Of a stretch of DNA of 64,000 nucleotides, positions 1-8,464 are shown piece after piece. Under the pieces are notes generated by a model that ran no database searches, was not told where the DNA came from, and worked only from the letters and a program-made list of their open reading frames with translations. Position 1 is the stretch's first letter, and each line of letters starts with the position of its first letter. The position numbers and the translations under genes were made by a program. Source of the stretch: an archaeon HR01 (GTDB taxonomy: Archaea; Thermoproteota; Nitrososphaeria_A; Caldarchaeales; Caldarchaeaceae); assembly GCA_002898355.1 (NCBI GenBank), contig BEHD01000001.1, forward strand, positions 62,001 through 126,000. Reading direction: 5' to 3'.

Positions 1-1575
1 GAGGCTGGGACCCAGCTCAACAGGTTCCTGTTGGACCTTTACGAGATTGCTGGGAAGCTCGGGGTTCCGATAAGGGATGGTGGTGAGGCCCTCAGGGCCA
101 CCTCCGAGATTATGCGGGATGTGATTGAGAGCGCCAGACTTCTGGGCGGTGACTTCGAGATGCTCCAGAGCCGGCTTGCGGGAGTGGATGTCAGGGCTGT
201 CAGAGCCCTCTTCACCCTCACCCATCTGGGTGAGGCGATGGATGAGCTGCAGGCGGAGATCTCGAGGGCGGGCACCACCTGGGAGGCATACCAGAGCGTG
301 TTGGCCACGACGGAGGGTAGGTCGGCCGCCCTGAGGGCTGAGGTGGATAGGCTGCAGAGGTCTCTGGGCGAGTCGGCGGCTGCAATATACAACATGGTGG
401 CGCCGGCCATACTCAAGGCCTTCGACGCAGTTGTTTCTGGGTGGAGAACCCTCTTGGGCGCCGTAACAGGGAGCAACTTCGACAGGATGCTTGGCTATCT
501 CGAGAACGAGCTACGGGTCTTCGGCCGTATAACCGAGGAGCAGGCCAGCCAGATGATCAGGTCGTGGGTTGAGATGGGTGAGATTACGGTCTCCGAGGGG
601 TTGAAGATGGCTGAGGCTTTAGGGCTTTACGACGCCAGCATCCAGCAGCTTATTGAGACCGCCATAGAGGCCGGTATGGAGGTTCCTACGAGTTTCTCGG
701 CGATGGCTCAGGCGGTCTCAGATTCCACGGTGCAGTCCTCCCAGAGCCTGCGGGAGCTCACATATGCGATATCTCAGGCGGAGGAGGCGATGAGGAGCCT
801 CTCCACCGCATCCCAGGTCCTCCAGATATCCCTCGACTACTACGACGTCATCTCAACGGTCAACCAGGCCCTCGGCGTAAACACCGTTCTCACAGAGGAG
901 CAGGTGAGGAGTCAGCAGTACCTCTCCGCAACCCAGAGCGTCCTCAACTACCTGACACAGGTGTTCAGCCTCGAGCAGCAGGCCCTGCAGCTCTACATGA
1001 TGGGGGCCAGCGAGGCCGGAGGCATACTCATCAACACGCTTGCAGGTGTTCAGCAGGCCCTGGCTGACGGCGTTGTCTCCCAGCAGGAGTTTACGGCCCT
1101 CCTCTCCACGTTGGGCGTGGACGCGGGAAACGTCGCAGGCTCCCTCCACAACGTCCTGGTGAAAGCGCTTGAGGTGACCCGGCAGGCGGTGGAGAAGAAT
1201 AGCGAGAGTGTCTCCGGGTTGATAGCACAGCTCAACGCCCTCAACGGGATGGTGGTGACCTATAGGGTTGTGGAGATACGTGAAACCGTAACCCAGCCCT
1301 CTGGGGAGAGCGAGCCCGGCTACCAGGGGAGGCCTTATCAGCGTGGCGCATGGAACATACCGTCCACAACCCACGCCATCCTACATCCCGGCGAGATGGT
1401 GTTGCCGAGGCCTGTGGCGGAGTGGTTCAGGAGACACGGCGGCGGAGCCCTGCAGGGAAGGCCTGTAACCGTCAACGTGAACGTGAATGTTTCGGGGGGT
1501 AGCTCTGAGGTTAACTGGGGGAGGGTTGCGGAGATAGTCAGCCGTAGGATTAACCGCAACCTGTCGGTGATGTAG
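1..1575 (+). CDS. Tail tape-measure protein of a head-tailed provirus, C-terminal part
   Basis: The reading frame is open from the first base of the window, so the N-terminus lies outside; an in-frame TTG at 31 is not a convincing start. About 524 residues are visible. Most of it is long, Gln/Ser/Ala-rich helical sequence without Cys, as in tape-measure proteins, which set tail length and line the tail tube. Near the end (about residues 450-475 of the visible part) there is an Asn-Ile-Pro-Ser...Ile-Leu-His-Pro-Gly-Glu-Met-Val segment followed by a Gly-rich stretch, the usual C-terminal signature of tape-measure and tail-associated proteins. The stop directly abuts the next ATG. The identity rests on that motif, the composition and the order of neighbours, not on sequence search. 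Confidence 0.72.
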   Translation, partial: EAGTQLNRFLLDLYEIAGKLGVPIRDGGEALRATSEIMRDVIESARLLGGDFEMLQSRLAGVDVRAVRALFTLTHLGEAMDELQAEISRAGTTWEAYQSVLATTEGRSAALRAEVDRLQRSLGESAAAIYNMVAPAILKAFDAVVSGWRTLLGAVTGSNFDRMLGYLENELRVFGRITEEQASQMIRSWVEMGEITVSEGLKMAEALGLYDASIQQLIETAIEAGMEVPTSFSAMAQAVSDSTVQSSQSLRELTYAISQAEEAMRSLSTASQVLQISLDYYDVISTVNQALGVNTVLTEEQVRSQQYLSATQSVLNYLTQVFSLEQQALQLYMMGASEAGGILINTLAGVQQALADGVVSQQEFTALLSTLGVDAGNVAGSLHNVLVKALEVTRQAVEKNSESVSGLIAQLNALNGMVVTYRVVEIRETVTQPSGESEPGYQGRPYQRGAWNIPSTTHAILHPGEMVLPRPVAEWFRRHGGGALQGRPVTVNVNVNVSGGSSEVNWGRVAEIVSRRINRNLSVM

Positions 1576-3471
1576 ATGTCTGCCGTCTTTGAGGTCTGGG
1601 ATACTGGGACAGGGTCTTGGCTGGATAAGACCGGCCGGCTGACAGCCTTCCGACGGCGTATAGCCTCGAGGCAGATGGAGCTGGTGGAGGGTGAGATGGT
1701 GGATGACGAGCTTAGGGTGGGCGACAGTGTTAGGCTGAGGGAGGGCGGTGTTACCGCTTTTGAGGGTGTGGTGTATGAGGTGGATAGACAGCGTGGGAGC
1801 GGTGATGTGAAGCGTTGCAGCTTCACAGCCTACACCGACTTGATGAGGTATGATACCTACGTGGTTTTCAAGACATATGCAGCAGGCACTTCTGCAGGCG
1901 CCATCATCCGTGACCTCGCATCCCTTGAGACGGGTGTGGATGTGGCGGACGTGGATGACGGCCCCTCCCTCGCACAGGATTGGGAGATTGAGGGGGTTAA
2001 GGCCCTTGAGGTTATGCAGGATGTCGCCAGGGGTGTGAACTATTGGCTGTGGATGAGGCCGGGGAGGAAGCTATATTTCAAGCCGAAGACGGTTGGGGTC
2101 AGCAGAGGGACTATAAGCGACGCTATCGCTGTCGAGGCAGAGTATAGCGAGGACAGGTGGAGATATCGCAACAGGGTTATCGTTGTTGGCTCTAACGGGC
2201 AGGTATTGGCTGATGTTAGCGAGCCTCCGGGCGACCTGCCTGAAACCATCCACAACCCCTTCCTCTCAGATGTTAACGAGGCCAATAGAATCGCCCAGAC
2301 CCAGCTCTCGATATACAGGGAGTATGGAAGGAGCCTCACTGTTACGTTGCATAGAAAGGACTATGAAGCCCTAGCCCCCAATCTCGGTGACACATTCACG
2401 ATCAACCTACCCAGCCTAGGCCTCAACAACATGGATATGGTCCTGCTGGAGATAGAGTATGAGTTTGGCTCCCGTAGTTGGTGGAGGCGTTTAACCTTCG
2501 GAGGCCATAAAGAGCTTCTGGAAGACTACTTGGCTAGGAGGTTCGGCGGCGAAGAGGCTACCAGGTTCGGGCCCGGGCCTGATATCTCCCGAAGCATATC
2601 CGTTATCTACACGACGATAGACAGCGTGAATACAGCTATCAAGATTCAGGCAAGGGCTAAGACGGTCAGGTATGTCAACAGGCCTCCCATGAACATCGTG
2701 AATGGGGTAAATGTGAAGCTGGCGGCTGACGGCGGGGTTGAGCTTGCGTCGGGCTATACATCTGGAGGCTTCACGGTTGAATTCACCCCACAGAGCAAGA
2801 TTTTCCGAAGATGGTCTAGAGCCCACTACACGGCTGAGCTTAAAGATGGCTCGGTTCAGGTGGATTTGCAGCGCTCCGATGGAAGCGTTATAGCCAACAA
2901 CATCCCACAGGACTATGACATCCCCTACCTACCCGCTGTGGCCGGGATCTTCACCGAGCAGAACGCGTCGGAGTGGGGTGTGGTTGGCGGTGTCCTTAGC
3001 GATAGCGAGATGGCCGTCATATCGTTCTGGTCAATTCGAGGAGATAAAAGTGCCGGAGCAACTAGCATGGAGCTATCCTATCCTAAAGACAAGTCCGCAG
3101 GATGGGATTTAGGGCCCTACAGATACATGAGGCTTTATCTCTTCTCCTATGTTGATGACCCAGCCCTCAAGGTTAGGCTGCATACGGATGCCTCAAACTA
3201 CTATGAGGCCGCATTAAACCACCTAGGCGGGGCATGGCGGGGATATGAGATAGTCATAGACACCATGACGGAGGTGGGGACGCCGAATAGAAATAGCGTC
3301 AACTGGTTCAGTATCATAACGACGGCCCCCACACTATTTGTTGATACCGACTGGGTTTTCCAACCTCTCAAGAGAGAGAAGTTGGTGATGAAGTTCAACC
3401 TTTCACGGCCTACCCCCTCCAGTCTCAGCCCTATAGTTAAGCTGGCGAAGATGGTTTGGCGGGAGGGGTGA
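1576..3471 (+). CDS. Provirus tail hub / baseplate-type protein
   Basis: The 631-residue product follows the tape measure without a gap, where siphoviruses and myoviruses encode the tail hub. Residues about 35-110 look like the small beta-barrel with alternating charged strands seen in gp27/gpD-like hub proteins (Val-Gly-Asp-Ser-Val-Arg-Leu-Arg, then Gly-Val-Val-Tyr-Glu-Val), and residues about 120-300 fit the remainder of such a hub. The C-terminal half is different: beta-rich, with Tyr, Trp and Ser, resembling a carbohydrate-binding or adhesin extension. Inferred role: tail tip structure joined to receptor contact. The exact family is not recognised. No signal peptide or membrane segment is present. 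Confidence 0.62.
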   Translation: MSAVFEVWDTGTGSWLDKTGRLTAFRRRIASRQMELVEGEMVDDELRVGDSVRLREGGVTAFEGVVYEVDRQRGSGDVKRCSFTAYTDLMRYDTYVVFKTYAAGTSAGAIIRDLASLETGVDVADVDDGPSLAQDWEIEGVKALEVMQDVARGVNYWLWMRPGRKLYFKPKTVGVSRGTISDAIAVEAEYSEDRWRYRNRVIVVGSNGQVLADVSEPPGDLPETIHNPFLSDVNEANRIAQTQLSIYREYGRSLTVTLHRKDYEALAPNLGDTFTINLPSLGLNNMDMVLLEIEYEFGSRSWWRRLTFGGHKELLEDYLARRFGGEEATRFGPGPDISRSISVIYTTIDSVNTAIKIQARAKTVRYVNRPPMNIVNGVNVKLAADGGVELASGYTSGGFTVEFTPQSKIFRRWSRAHYTAELKDGSVQVDLQRSDGSVIANNIPQDYDIPYLPAVAGIFTEQNASEWGVVGGVLSDSEMAVISFWSIRGDKSAGATSMELSYPKDKSAGWDLGPYRYMRLYLFSYVDDPALKVRLHTDASNYYEAALNHLGGAWRGYEIVIDTMTEVGTPNRNSVNWFSIITTAPTLFVDTDWVFQPLKREKLVMKFNLSRPTPSSLSPIVKLAKMVWREG

Positions 3472-3474
3472 TAA

Positions 3475-5091
3475 ATGAGCCAGATAGTGTATACCGAGCT
3501 GGAGGCTTTTCCGCTTCGGTGGCCGTATCTTCAGCTTGAGCCGCTAGACATAGAGACCGTGAAGACATGGCCAAGCGACCAAGCCTTCAACGTGGATACA
3601 GCATCGTCCACATACACACCTGCCAACATAGGTTCACCCATAGAGATTCCTGTATATGGAGATGTGAAGCTGGTTCAAGTTATCAGAAAAGCAGCTACCG
3701 CCCAATACGAGCTATGGACAAACCTTGAGGTTTATGCGAGAAAGGTAGGGAACCCGGGGCCTCTGAAGGTTGAGGCATATACGGCTGAGCAATCTCCAAC
3801 GGACTGGGTTAACGATGAAATAAGGGAGCCAGACGGCTCATTTTTTAATACTACCACAGTTTTTAACAAGTGGCGTGCGGTAACGAGAAATATACCGGAG
3901 CCTCTCATGATTAAGTCGGTCAATTTTCTAACCACTTCGTATGTGGCTATGGATTTCCTAATCAGGACAGCGCAATCTGACGGCCGCCCCAGCTCAACAA
4001 CAGTTTACGGCCCAGTATCCATAACATCCAGCACATGGAGCGCCTTATCACCCCCCGCCGAATTATCTCCGGGTATGTATTCATTCATCGGCTATACAAG
4101 CAATTCCACATATTTGGTAAAGGGCACGCCCGGCGCCACCTTCGGGTCTATTCACAGCTATTGGTATTCAACTAATAGCGGGGCTACATGGTCGCAGGAG
4201 ACAGCAAACGCTTATCCAGCTGTAATGTTGGGCTGTTCTACCAGAGCCTATAAACCCGTGCAGAAGCATGATGAATACGTTGTGCCAGCCGATGTTTTCG
4301 GAACAACGGCCGCCTACACATCAATATACCATGCTAATGACTCAAGCCGATTCGCCCAAAAAGACCCGGTAATGTGTATAGTTTTTTCTTCTCCAACATC
4401 ACCCGACACGAGCAACTGCTACATGATACAGCGTGGCAGCCATACAGGAGCTATAACGGGGCCGGTGGGTGCTAACTTATTTGACTATGCTAGGGAACAC
4501 AGCATCGGCTCAGATTACCTATACGATGACGTTCTCGTAAGAAAGACTTACAGCCAATACGCAGAGGTCTCCCATGTCTTCGACAAAACATACTACCTCG
4601 GACCCGGAAGCTACTCCCCCAAAACATCCATCACCATGAAGGCCTCCACCGGCACGGTTTACGCCCTACCCGTCGTCGTGAAATCGGCCGCATCCGTTCA
4701 ACCCGCCGCCGAGAAATCCACAGCATCCACAACCTATACAACCATAGGATGGGATGTCTCAGGCTCCACACCCGAAATAATCTCCCCAGCCGTAGGGCCC
4801 GTAAAGTTTCTGGTTAGGGGGGCCGGTGCATATAATCAGGTAACCTACTATCCACGTCTCTACTATAACAAAAACCCGGTAACCCCGAGGGACTTCGGCT
4901 TCACAGAGCTATATCTAATGAAGATTAGAGCCGACACGGCGGACACCCTAGCACGCATAAACGATAAAACAAACATCTATCTCGCATCATCAGGAGACGC
5001 AGTAGCCATAGACCCCAACTTCAGAGCGCCCATCTCAAAGATACATGTCGTAAAAGGCAGAGTGACATGCGACCTTCTCGGGGTGATATAG
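3475..5091 (+). CDS. Probable provirus tail fibre / receptor-binding protein
   Basis: This 538-residue protein starts at an ATG preceded by a GGGAGGGG ribosome site and follows the tail hub by 3 bases. It is rich in Ser, Thr, Tyr and Pro with short beta-strand-like stretches and no Walker, protease or membrane motif. Position (after hub, before a chaperone-tipped fibre) and composition suggest an exposed tail adhesin. Its codon use is more AT-rich than that of the tape-measure and terminase genes, consistent with a fast-changing host-range gene. No family is recognised, so the role is positional inference. Confidence 0.5.
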   Translation: MSQIVYTELEAFPLRWPYLQLEPLDIETVKTWPSDQAFNVDTASSTYTPANIGSPIEIPVYGDVKLVQVIRKAATAQYELWTNLEVYARKVGNPGPLKVEAYTAEQSPTDWVNDEIREPDGSFFNTTTVFNKWRAVTRNIPEPLMIKSVNFLTTSYVAMDFLIRTAQSDGRPSSTTVYGPVSITSSTWSALSPPAELSPGMYSFIGYTSNSTYLVKGTPGATFGSIHSYWYSTNSGATWSQETANAYPAVMLGCSTRAYKPVQKHDEYVVPADVFGTTAAYTSIYHANDSSRFAQKDPVMCIVFSSPTSPDTSNCYMIQRGSHTGAITGPVGANLFDYAREHSIGSDYLYDDVLVRKTYSQYAEVSHVFDKTYYLGPGSYSPKTSITMKASTGTVYALPVVVKSAASVQPAAEKSTASTTYTTIGWDVSGSTPEIISPAVGPVKFLVRGAGAYNQVTYYPRLYYNKNPVTPRDFGFTELYLMKIRADTADTLARINDKTNIYLASSGDAVAIDPNFRAPISKIHVVKGRVTCDLLGVI

Positions 5092-5092
5092 T

Positions 5093-5671
5093 GTGAGCTG
5101 GTGGATAGACGGCGAGACAGGGTTACCGGAGACGGCGGCTGAGAAGGTTAAGGCGAGAATCAGCCTGCTTGAGCGGGAGAACAGCCTCCTCAGAGGGATG
5201 ATATCGTTGTTGGAGGAGGAGAACCAGCTGCTGCGGGATAGGATTAACATGATTGAGGGCGGCGGCCTCGGCGTGAGGAAGGCGGGGGATAGGATAGAGT
5301 TCATCCCATCGGATACGGCCACAGCCCAGCTAACCTCCGACGGATATCTAAAGCCTGTATCACCCAACACCTTAGCGGTAGGAGACCCAGACAACTACCT
5401 GAACGACATAATAACAGCGAATATTACCATAGCCTCCACAGCCGGAGACAAGGAAGATGTGAGGGACATCCCGGATGACGAGCTTGAGGTGGAGCTTCCA
5501 AAACCGAAGAGATACATCCGTAAAGGAGGGAGGAGAGAGGAGGAGATAGGGTATGTGGCTGAGGAGCTTCCACCAATACTGAGAAGGGGTAAAGGCTACG
5601 ACCTCAAAACCCTCGTCGCGGTCCTCGCCTACAAGATAGGGAGGCTGGAGAAAAGAGTCTCAAAGGTATAA
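5093..5671 (+). CDS. Short tail fibre with C-terminal S74-like intramolecular chaperone
   Basis: The 192-residue product starts at GTG directly behind the previous stop. Residues about 17-55 form a heptad coiled coil rich in Leu and Glu, suited to trimerisation. The last 80 residues resemble the intramolecular chaperone (peptidase S74) found at the ends of phage tail spikes: a Ser-Thr-Ala-Gly-Asp-Lys-Glu-Asp stretch in place of the usual Ser-Asp...Lys cleavage region, then a Pro-Lys-Arg-Tyr-Ile-Arg-Lys strand, Glu-Ile-Gly-Tyr-Val-Ala-Glu-Glu-Leu-Pro, and a closing helix Lys-Thr-Leu-Val-Ala-Val-Leu-Ala-Tyr-Lys-Ile. Such domains fold the trimer and then cut themselves off. The domain is short, so self-cleavage is uncertain. 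Alternative: a plain trimeric assembly tip. Confidence 0.55.
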   Translation: MSWWIDGETGLPETAAEKVKARISLLERENSLLRGMISLLEEENQLLRDRINMIEGGGLGVRKAGDRIEFIPSDTATAQLTSDGYLKPVSPNTLAVGDPDNYLNDIITANITIASTAGDKEDVRDIPDDELEVELPKPKRYIRKGGRREEEIGYVAEELPPILRRGKGYDLKTLVAVLAYKIGRLEKRVSKV

Positions 5672-5694
5672 CCGCCACATCAAGGCGATATCCT

Positions 5695-5901
5695 ATGAGC
5701 TGGCTGCTTAGAACGTCTAGGAAGCCGAAGGAGCGGGAGATGGGTGAGACCGTTCTGGCCATGAGCTGCACAGTTAAGGCGTTGGGGGATGACCTACTGG
5801 TGGAGGGGAGGGCTAGAACGAGGAGGGATGGGGAGAGGCTGAAGCGTGTGCTGGTGGAGATGCTGGATGAGACCCTAGGGGGAGGAGATGAGGCCCAGTA
5901 G
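5695..5901 (+). CDS. Small hypothetical provirus protein upstream of terminase
   Basis: A 68-residue, strongly charged protein with no Cys and no membrane segment. It begins at ATG 23 bases after the fibre gene and overlaps the terminase start by 14 bases, so the two are probably translated together. Position would suit a small terminase subunit or a packaging accessory, but it is shorter than typical small subunits and shows no helix-turn-helix I can recognise. Function unknown. Confidence 0.5.
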   Translation: MSWLLRTSRKPKEREMGETVLAMSCTVKALGDDLLVEGRARTRRDGERLKRVLVEMLDETLGGGDEAQ

Positions 5902-7192
5902 GCTGGCCCAGCTCCTCCTCGACGCATCAGGCGCCGGCGTAAAACTGTACGGCTGGCAGGCCAGATTCCTAGACGACGGCTCAAGGTTCCGTGCAGTCCT
6001 CAAATCCCGGGGGGTGGGAGCCAGCTACACCGTAGCCCTCGAGGCCGTGGTGGACAGCCTACTTTCGGAGGGCCATACCATCCTCCTTGTAAGCTATTCC
6101 CAGCGGCAGAGCCTAGAACTCTTCAAGAAGGTCAGGGATCACATATCCATGCTGAGCCGTCTAAAACTGAGACACGGCAACACAGCCTACAGCCTCAGCC
6201 ACAAAACCACCAAGACATCAGCCGAATTCTCCAACAACAGCAGGATTATAGCCCTCCCCAACAACCCCGACTCGTTGAGAGGTTTCAGAGCCGACCACGT
6301 ATACTTGGATGAGGCGGGGATGTTCAGGGACGACTTCAGCCTCAAATCCGCCCTAGCCTTCACCACAGTTGCGAGGGATGGCAGACTCACCCTAGTCTCC
6401 ACACCGAAGGGCTGTAGGGGGTGGTTCTACGAGGTGTGGAGCAGGGAGGAGGGATGGTCCAAACACATGGTCCACTACAGGGACGCACCCCACATAACCG
6501 AGAAAGAGCTGAACGAGCTGAGGAAGGTGATGACAAGCCTTGAATGGGAGCAGGAGATGGAGATGAAGTTCCTGAGGGAGCAGGAAGCCCTATTCCCCTA
6601 CGAGCAGATACTCCGATGCGTAGAGGATTACCAGCCCTCAAAGCCGGCCGACGGAGCCACCACATACCTGGGCATAGACTTCGGCCGCTACAGGGACTCA
6701 ACCGTGATAACAGGCCTATCCAGGGAGCCGGACGGAAGGCTTAGAATATGCTTCCTCAAGGAGTTGAGGCAGATGGACTTCGCCGGACAGGTGAAGGTTA
6801 TCGAGGATGTGGTGAGGCTTCTCAGGCCTGCAGTGGTGGCTGTGGATAAGACCGGCCTGGGCATACCCATCGCCGAATCCCTGGCCAGGACCACACCCAT
6901 GCTAAAGCCTGTCACCATAACATCATCCATCAAAGACTCTATGGTGAGAGCGCTGAAGAACCTGGTGGAGTCGGGGGGTCTGGCCATACCGGCGGACGCG
7001 GTGGAGCTCATCAACCAGCTACATCTTTTCCAGAGGAGGCAGACTGCGGCCGGGGGTGTCAGATACGAGGCGCCGGAAGGCGGCCACGACGACTACGTAA
7101 TCTCCCTCGCCCTGGCTGTCCACGGAGCCCTCACCCACCAGCGGGAGAGGATGGAGATGGTGAGCTTCTGGAGATGGGGGGCTAACGCTTGA
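5888..7192 (+). CDS. Terminase large subunit (DNA packaging ATPase-nuclease)
   Basis: The 434-residue protein has the two domains of viral large terminases. The ATPase part shows a Walker A-like Ser-Arg-Gly-Val-Gly-Ala-Ser at residues 40-46, a Walker B with Asp141-Glu142 after Val-Tyr-Leu, and a coupling Ser-Thr-Pro-Lys at 171-174. The RNase H-like nuclease part has Asp264 in Leu-Gly-Ile-Asp-Phe-Gly, Asp320 in Val-Ala-Val-Asp-Lys-Thr-Gly and Asp401-Asp402 in Gly-His-Asp-Asp-Tyr, the expected acidic metal ligands. It drives ATP-dependent DNA packaging into the procapsid and cuts concatemers. A GGAGG site sits just before its ATG. It lies downstream of the fibre genes, unlike the usual order. 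Confidence 0.88.
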   Translation: MRPSRLAQLLLDASGAGVKLYGWQARFLDDGSRFRAVLKSRGVGASYTVALEAVVDSLLSEGHTILLVSYSQRQSLELFKKVRDHISMLSRLKLRHGNTAYSLSHKTTKTSAEFSNNSRIIALPNNPDSLRGFRADHVYLDEAGMFRDDFSLKSALAFTTVARDGRLTLVSTPKGCRGWFYEVWSREEGWSKHMVHYRDAPHITEKELNELRKVMTSLEWEQEMEMKFLREQEALFPYEQILRCVEDYQPSKPADGATTYLGIDFGRYRDSTVITGLSREPDGRLRICFLKELRQMDFAGQVKVIEDVVRLLRPAVVAVDKTGLGIPIAESLARTTPMLKPVTITSSIKDSMVRALKNLVESGGLAIPADAVELINQLHLFQRRQTAAGGVRYEAPEGGHDDYVISLALAVHGALTHQRERMEMVSFWRWGANA

Positions 7193-7445
7193 ACTGGGAT
7201 AGGACTGAGACCAGATAGATAACCACCAGAACAGCTGAGAAGACCAGGGACACCAGGTCGGGAATCTTCAGGGCTAGGGTGAAGAGGAGGAAGGATACAA
7301 CAGCCAGCAGGCCGGATGTGAATACTACGAGGGGTATGTCCAGGGTTATCTGGGAGCCTGCAAAAGCCTTCAAAGCCTTAGACAACGCCCTCAACACCCT
7401 CTTAGGCTTGGGAATCCTGATAACCCAGTGGTCCTCCTCACCCAA
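7182..7445 (-). CDS. Small two-span membrane protein
   Basis: This 87-residue product starts at GTG and runs towards the terminase gene, overlapping its 3' end by 11 bases. A basic N-terminal third (Lys-Pro-Lys-Arg-Val-Leu-Arg) is followed by two hydrophobic segments at about residues 36-58 and 62-82, separated by a short Pro-Asp turn. Size and topology would fit a holin-like or a host membrane protein, but nothing identifies it. It may mark the edge of the provirus, as the next gene on the right is metabolic. Confidence 0.5.
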   Translation of the reverse strand: MGEEDHWVIRIPKPKRVLRALSKALKAFAGSQITLDIPLVVFTSGLLAVVSFLLFTLALKIPDLVSLVFSAVLVVIYLVSVLSQFKR

Positions 7446-7473
7446 ACCAGCCCTAGATAAGAAGGGGAGCCAG

Positions 7474-7507
7474 TATAAAACAGCTACAGGCCTGGAGATT
7501 TTTTAAT
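7474..7507 (+). promoter_or_regulatory. Promoter region of the aldo/keto reductase gene
   Basis: Two AT-rich boxes lie in front of the TTG at 7531: TATAAAA at 7474-7480 and TTTTTTAAT around 7498-7506. The second is centred about 27 bases before the start codon, as expected for leaderless archaeal transcripts in this window. Which box is used cannot be told from sequence. Confidence 0.4.
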
Positions 7508-7530
7508 GCGGACGTGGCCCCGTTACCGGC

Positions 7531-8376
7531 TTGGAGAGGAGGAGGCTGGGTAGAAAAGGTGAGGAGATACCGGTTATCGGCCTTGGGACATGGGGTATCG
7601 GCGGATACTCTACGGCTGACCACTCATCTGACGGTAGGGCTGTGGAAGCCATCAGATATGCTGTGGAGCTGGGGATGACCCACATAGATACTGCAGAGAT
7701 CTATGGGGCGGGCCATTCGGAGGAGCTGGTGGGCCAAGCTATCCGTGTCTTTGATAGGGACAGCCTCTTCATAGCCACCAAGGTCTGGAACACACACCTC
7801 AGATATGACGACGTCATCAGGTCTTGCAGGCGGAGCCTTGAAAGGCTGGGCCTCAGATATGTCGACCTCTACATGGTCCACTGGCCCAACCCACGCATAC
7901 CCCTCTCGGAGACGATGAGGGCTATGGAGAAGCTCGTGAAGGATGGGCTGACACGCTACATAGGTGTCAGCAACTTTGACGCACGCCTTCTGGGGGAGGC
8001 CATGCAGGCTCTCAAGAGTGAGGAGATAGTCTCCAACCAGGTGGAGTACAGCCTCTCCAGCAGATATGTGGAGAGGGAGCTGATCCCCTTCTGCGAGCGT
8101 AACGGCGTCACGGTGGTGGCCTACACACCTCTGGGCAGGGGGAGGATAGTGGATGAGGCCCACAGGGGAACGGTGAGGGGCAGGGTATTGGCCGAGATAG
8201 CCGGGAGATACGGTAGGACACCTGCCCAGATAGCCCTCAACTGGGTGGTGTGGAGGGAGGGGGTGGTCACCATCCCGAAGGCGGCCAGTAGGCGGCATCT
8301 GGAGGAGAACGCAGGCGCCGCTGGGTGGAGGCTCTCTCTGGAGGACTACCGGAGGCTATCCGACGCCTGGTCATGA
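7531..8376 (+). CDS. Aldo/keto reductase
   Basis: The 281-residue product matches the NAD(P)H-dependent aldo/keto reductase barrel: N-terminal Leu-Gly-Arg...Ile-Gly-Leu-Gly-Thr-Trp, the Asp-Thr-Ala-Glu-Ile-Tyr-Gly segment carrying catalytic Asp and Tyr (about residues 52-58), Lys in Ile-Ala-Thr-Lys-Val-Trp, His in Met-Val-His-Trp-Pro, and a C-terminal Ile-Pro-Lys-Ala nucleotide-binding loop. It reduces an aldehyde or ketone; the substrate is not predictable. TTG at 7531 gives the family's normal N-terminus. The gene's last 70 bases occur again, with a 24-base in-frame deletion, at 10382, on the far side of the ATPase/TOPRIM island. Confidence 0.9.
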   Translation: MERRRLGRKGEEIPVIGLGTWGIGGYSTADHSSDGRAVEAIRYAVELGMTHIDTAEIYGAGHSEELVGQAIRVFDRDSLFIATKVWNTHLRYDDVIRSCRRSLERLGLRYVDLYMVHWPNPRIPLSETMRAMEKLVKDGLTRYIGVSNFDARLLGEAMQALKSEEIVSNQVEYSLSSRYVERELIPFCERNGVTVVAYTPLGRGRIVDEAHRGTVRGRVLAEIAGRYGRTPAQIALNWVVWREGVVTIPKAASRRHLEENAGAAGWRLSLEDYRRLSDAWS

Positions 8377-8407
8377 GCAAGGCCTCCGCCATCTATTAGC
8401 ACACCTT
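8306..8407 (+). repeat. Left copy of duplicated gene junction flanking the ATPase/TOPRIM island
   Basis: Bases 8306-8378 are the 3' end and stop of the aldo/keto reductase gene. Bases 8379-8407 then match, with about five mismatches, the 3' end of the ABC permease gene that now sits 2 kb away (AAGGCCTC ... AGCACACCT). The pair of segments recurs in the same orientation at 10382-10472. The most direct reading is that the reductase and permease genes were once convergent neighbours and that the junction was duplicated when the intervening island arrived. Confidence 0.75.
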
Positions 8408-8464
8408 CAACATATCGCTTGAATCTACCCACCGCCGCATTCCCCTTTACATCAAAAGACAAAC

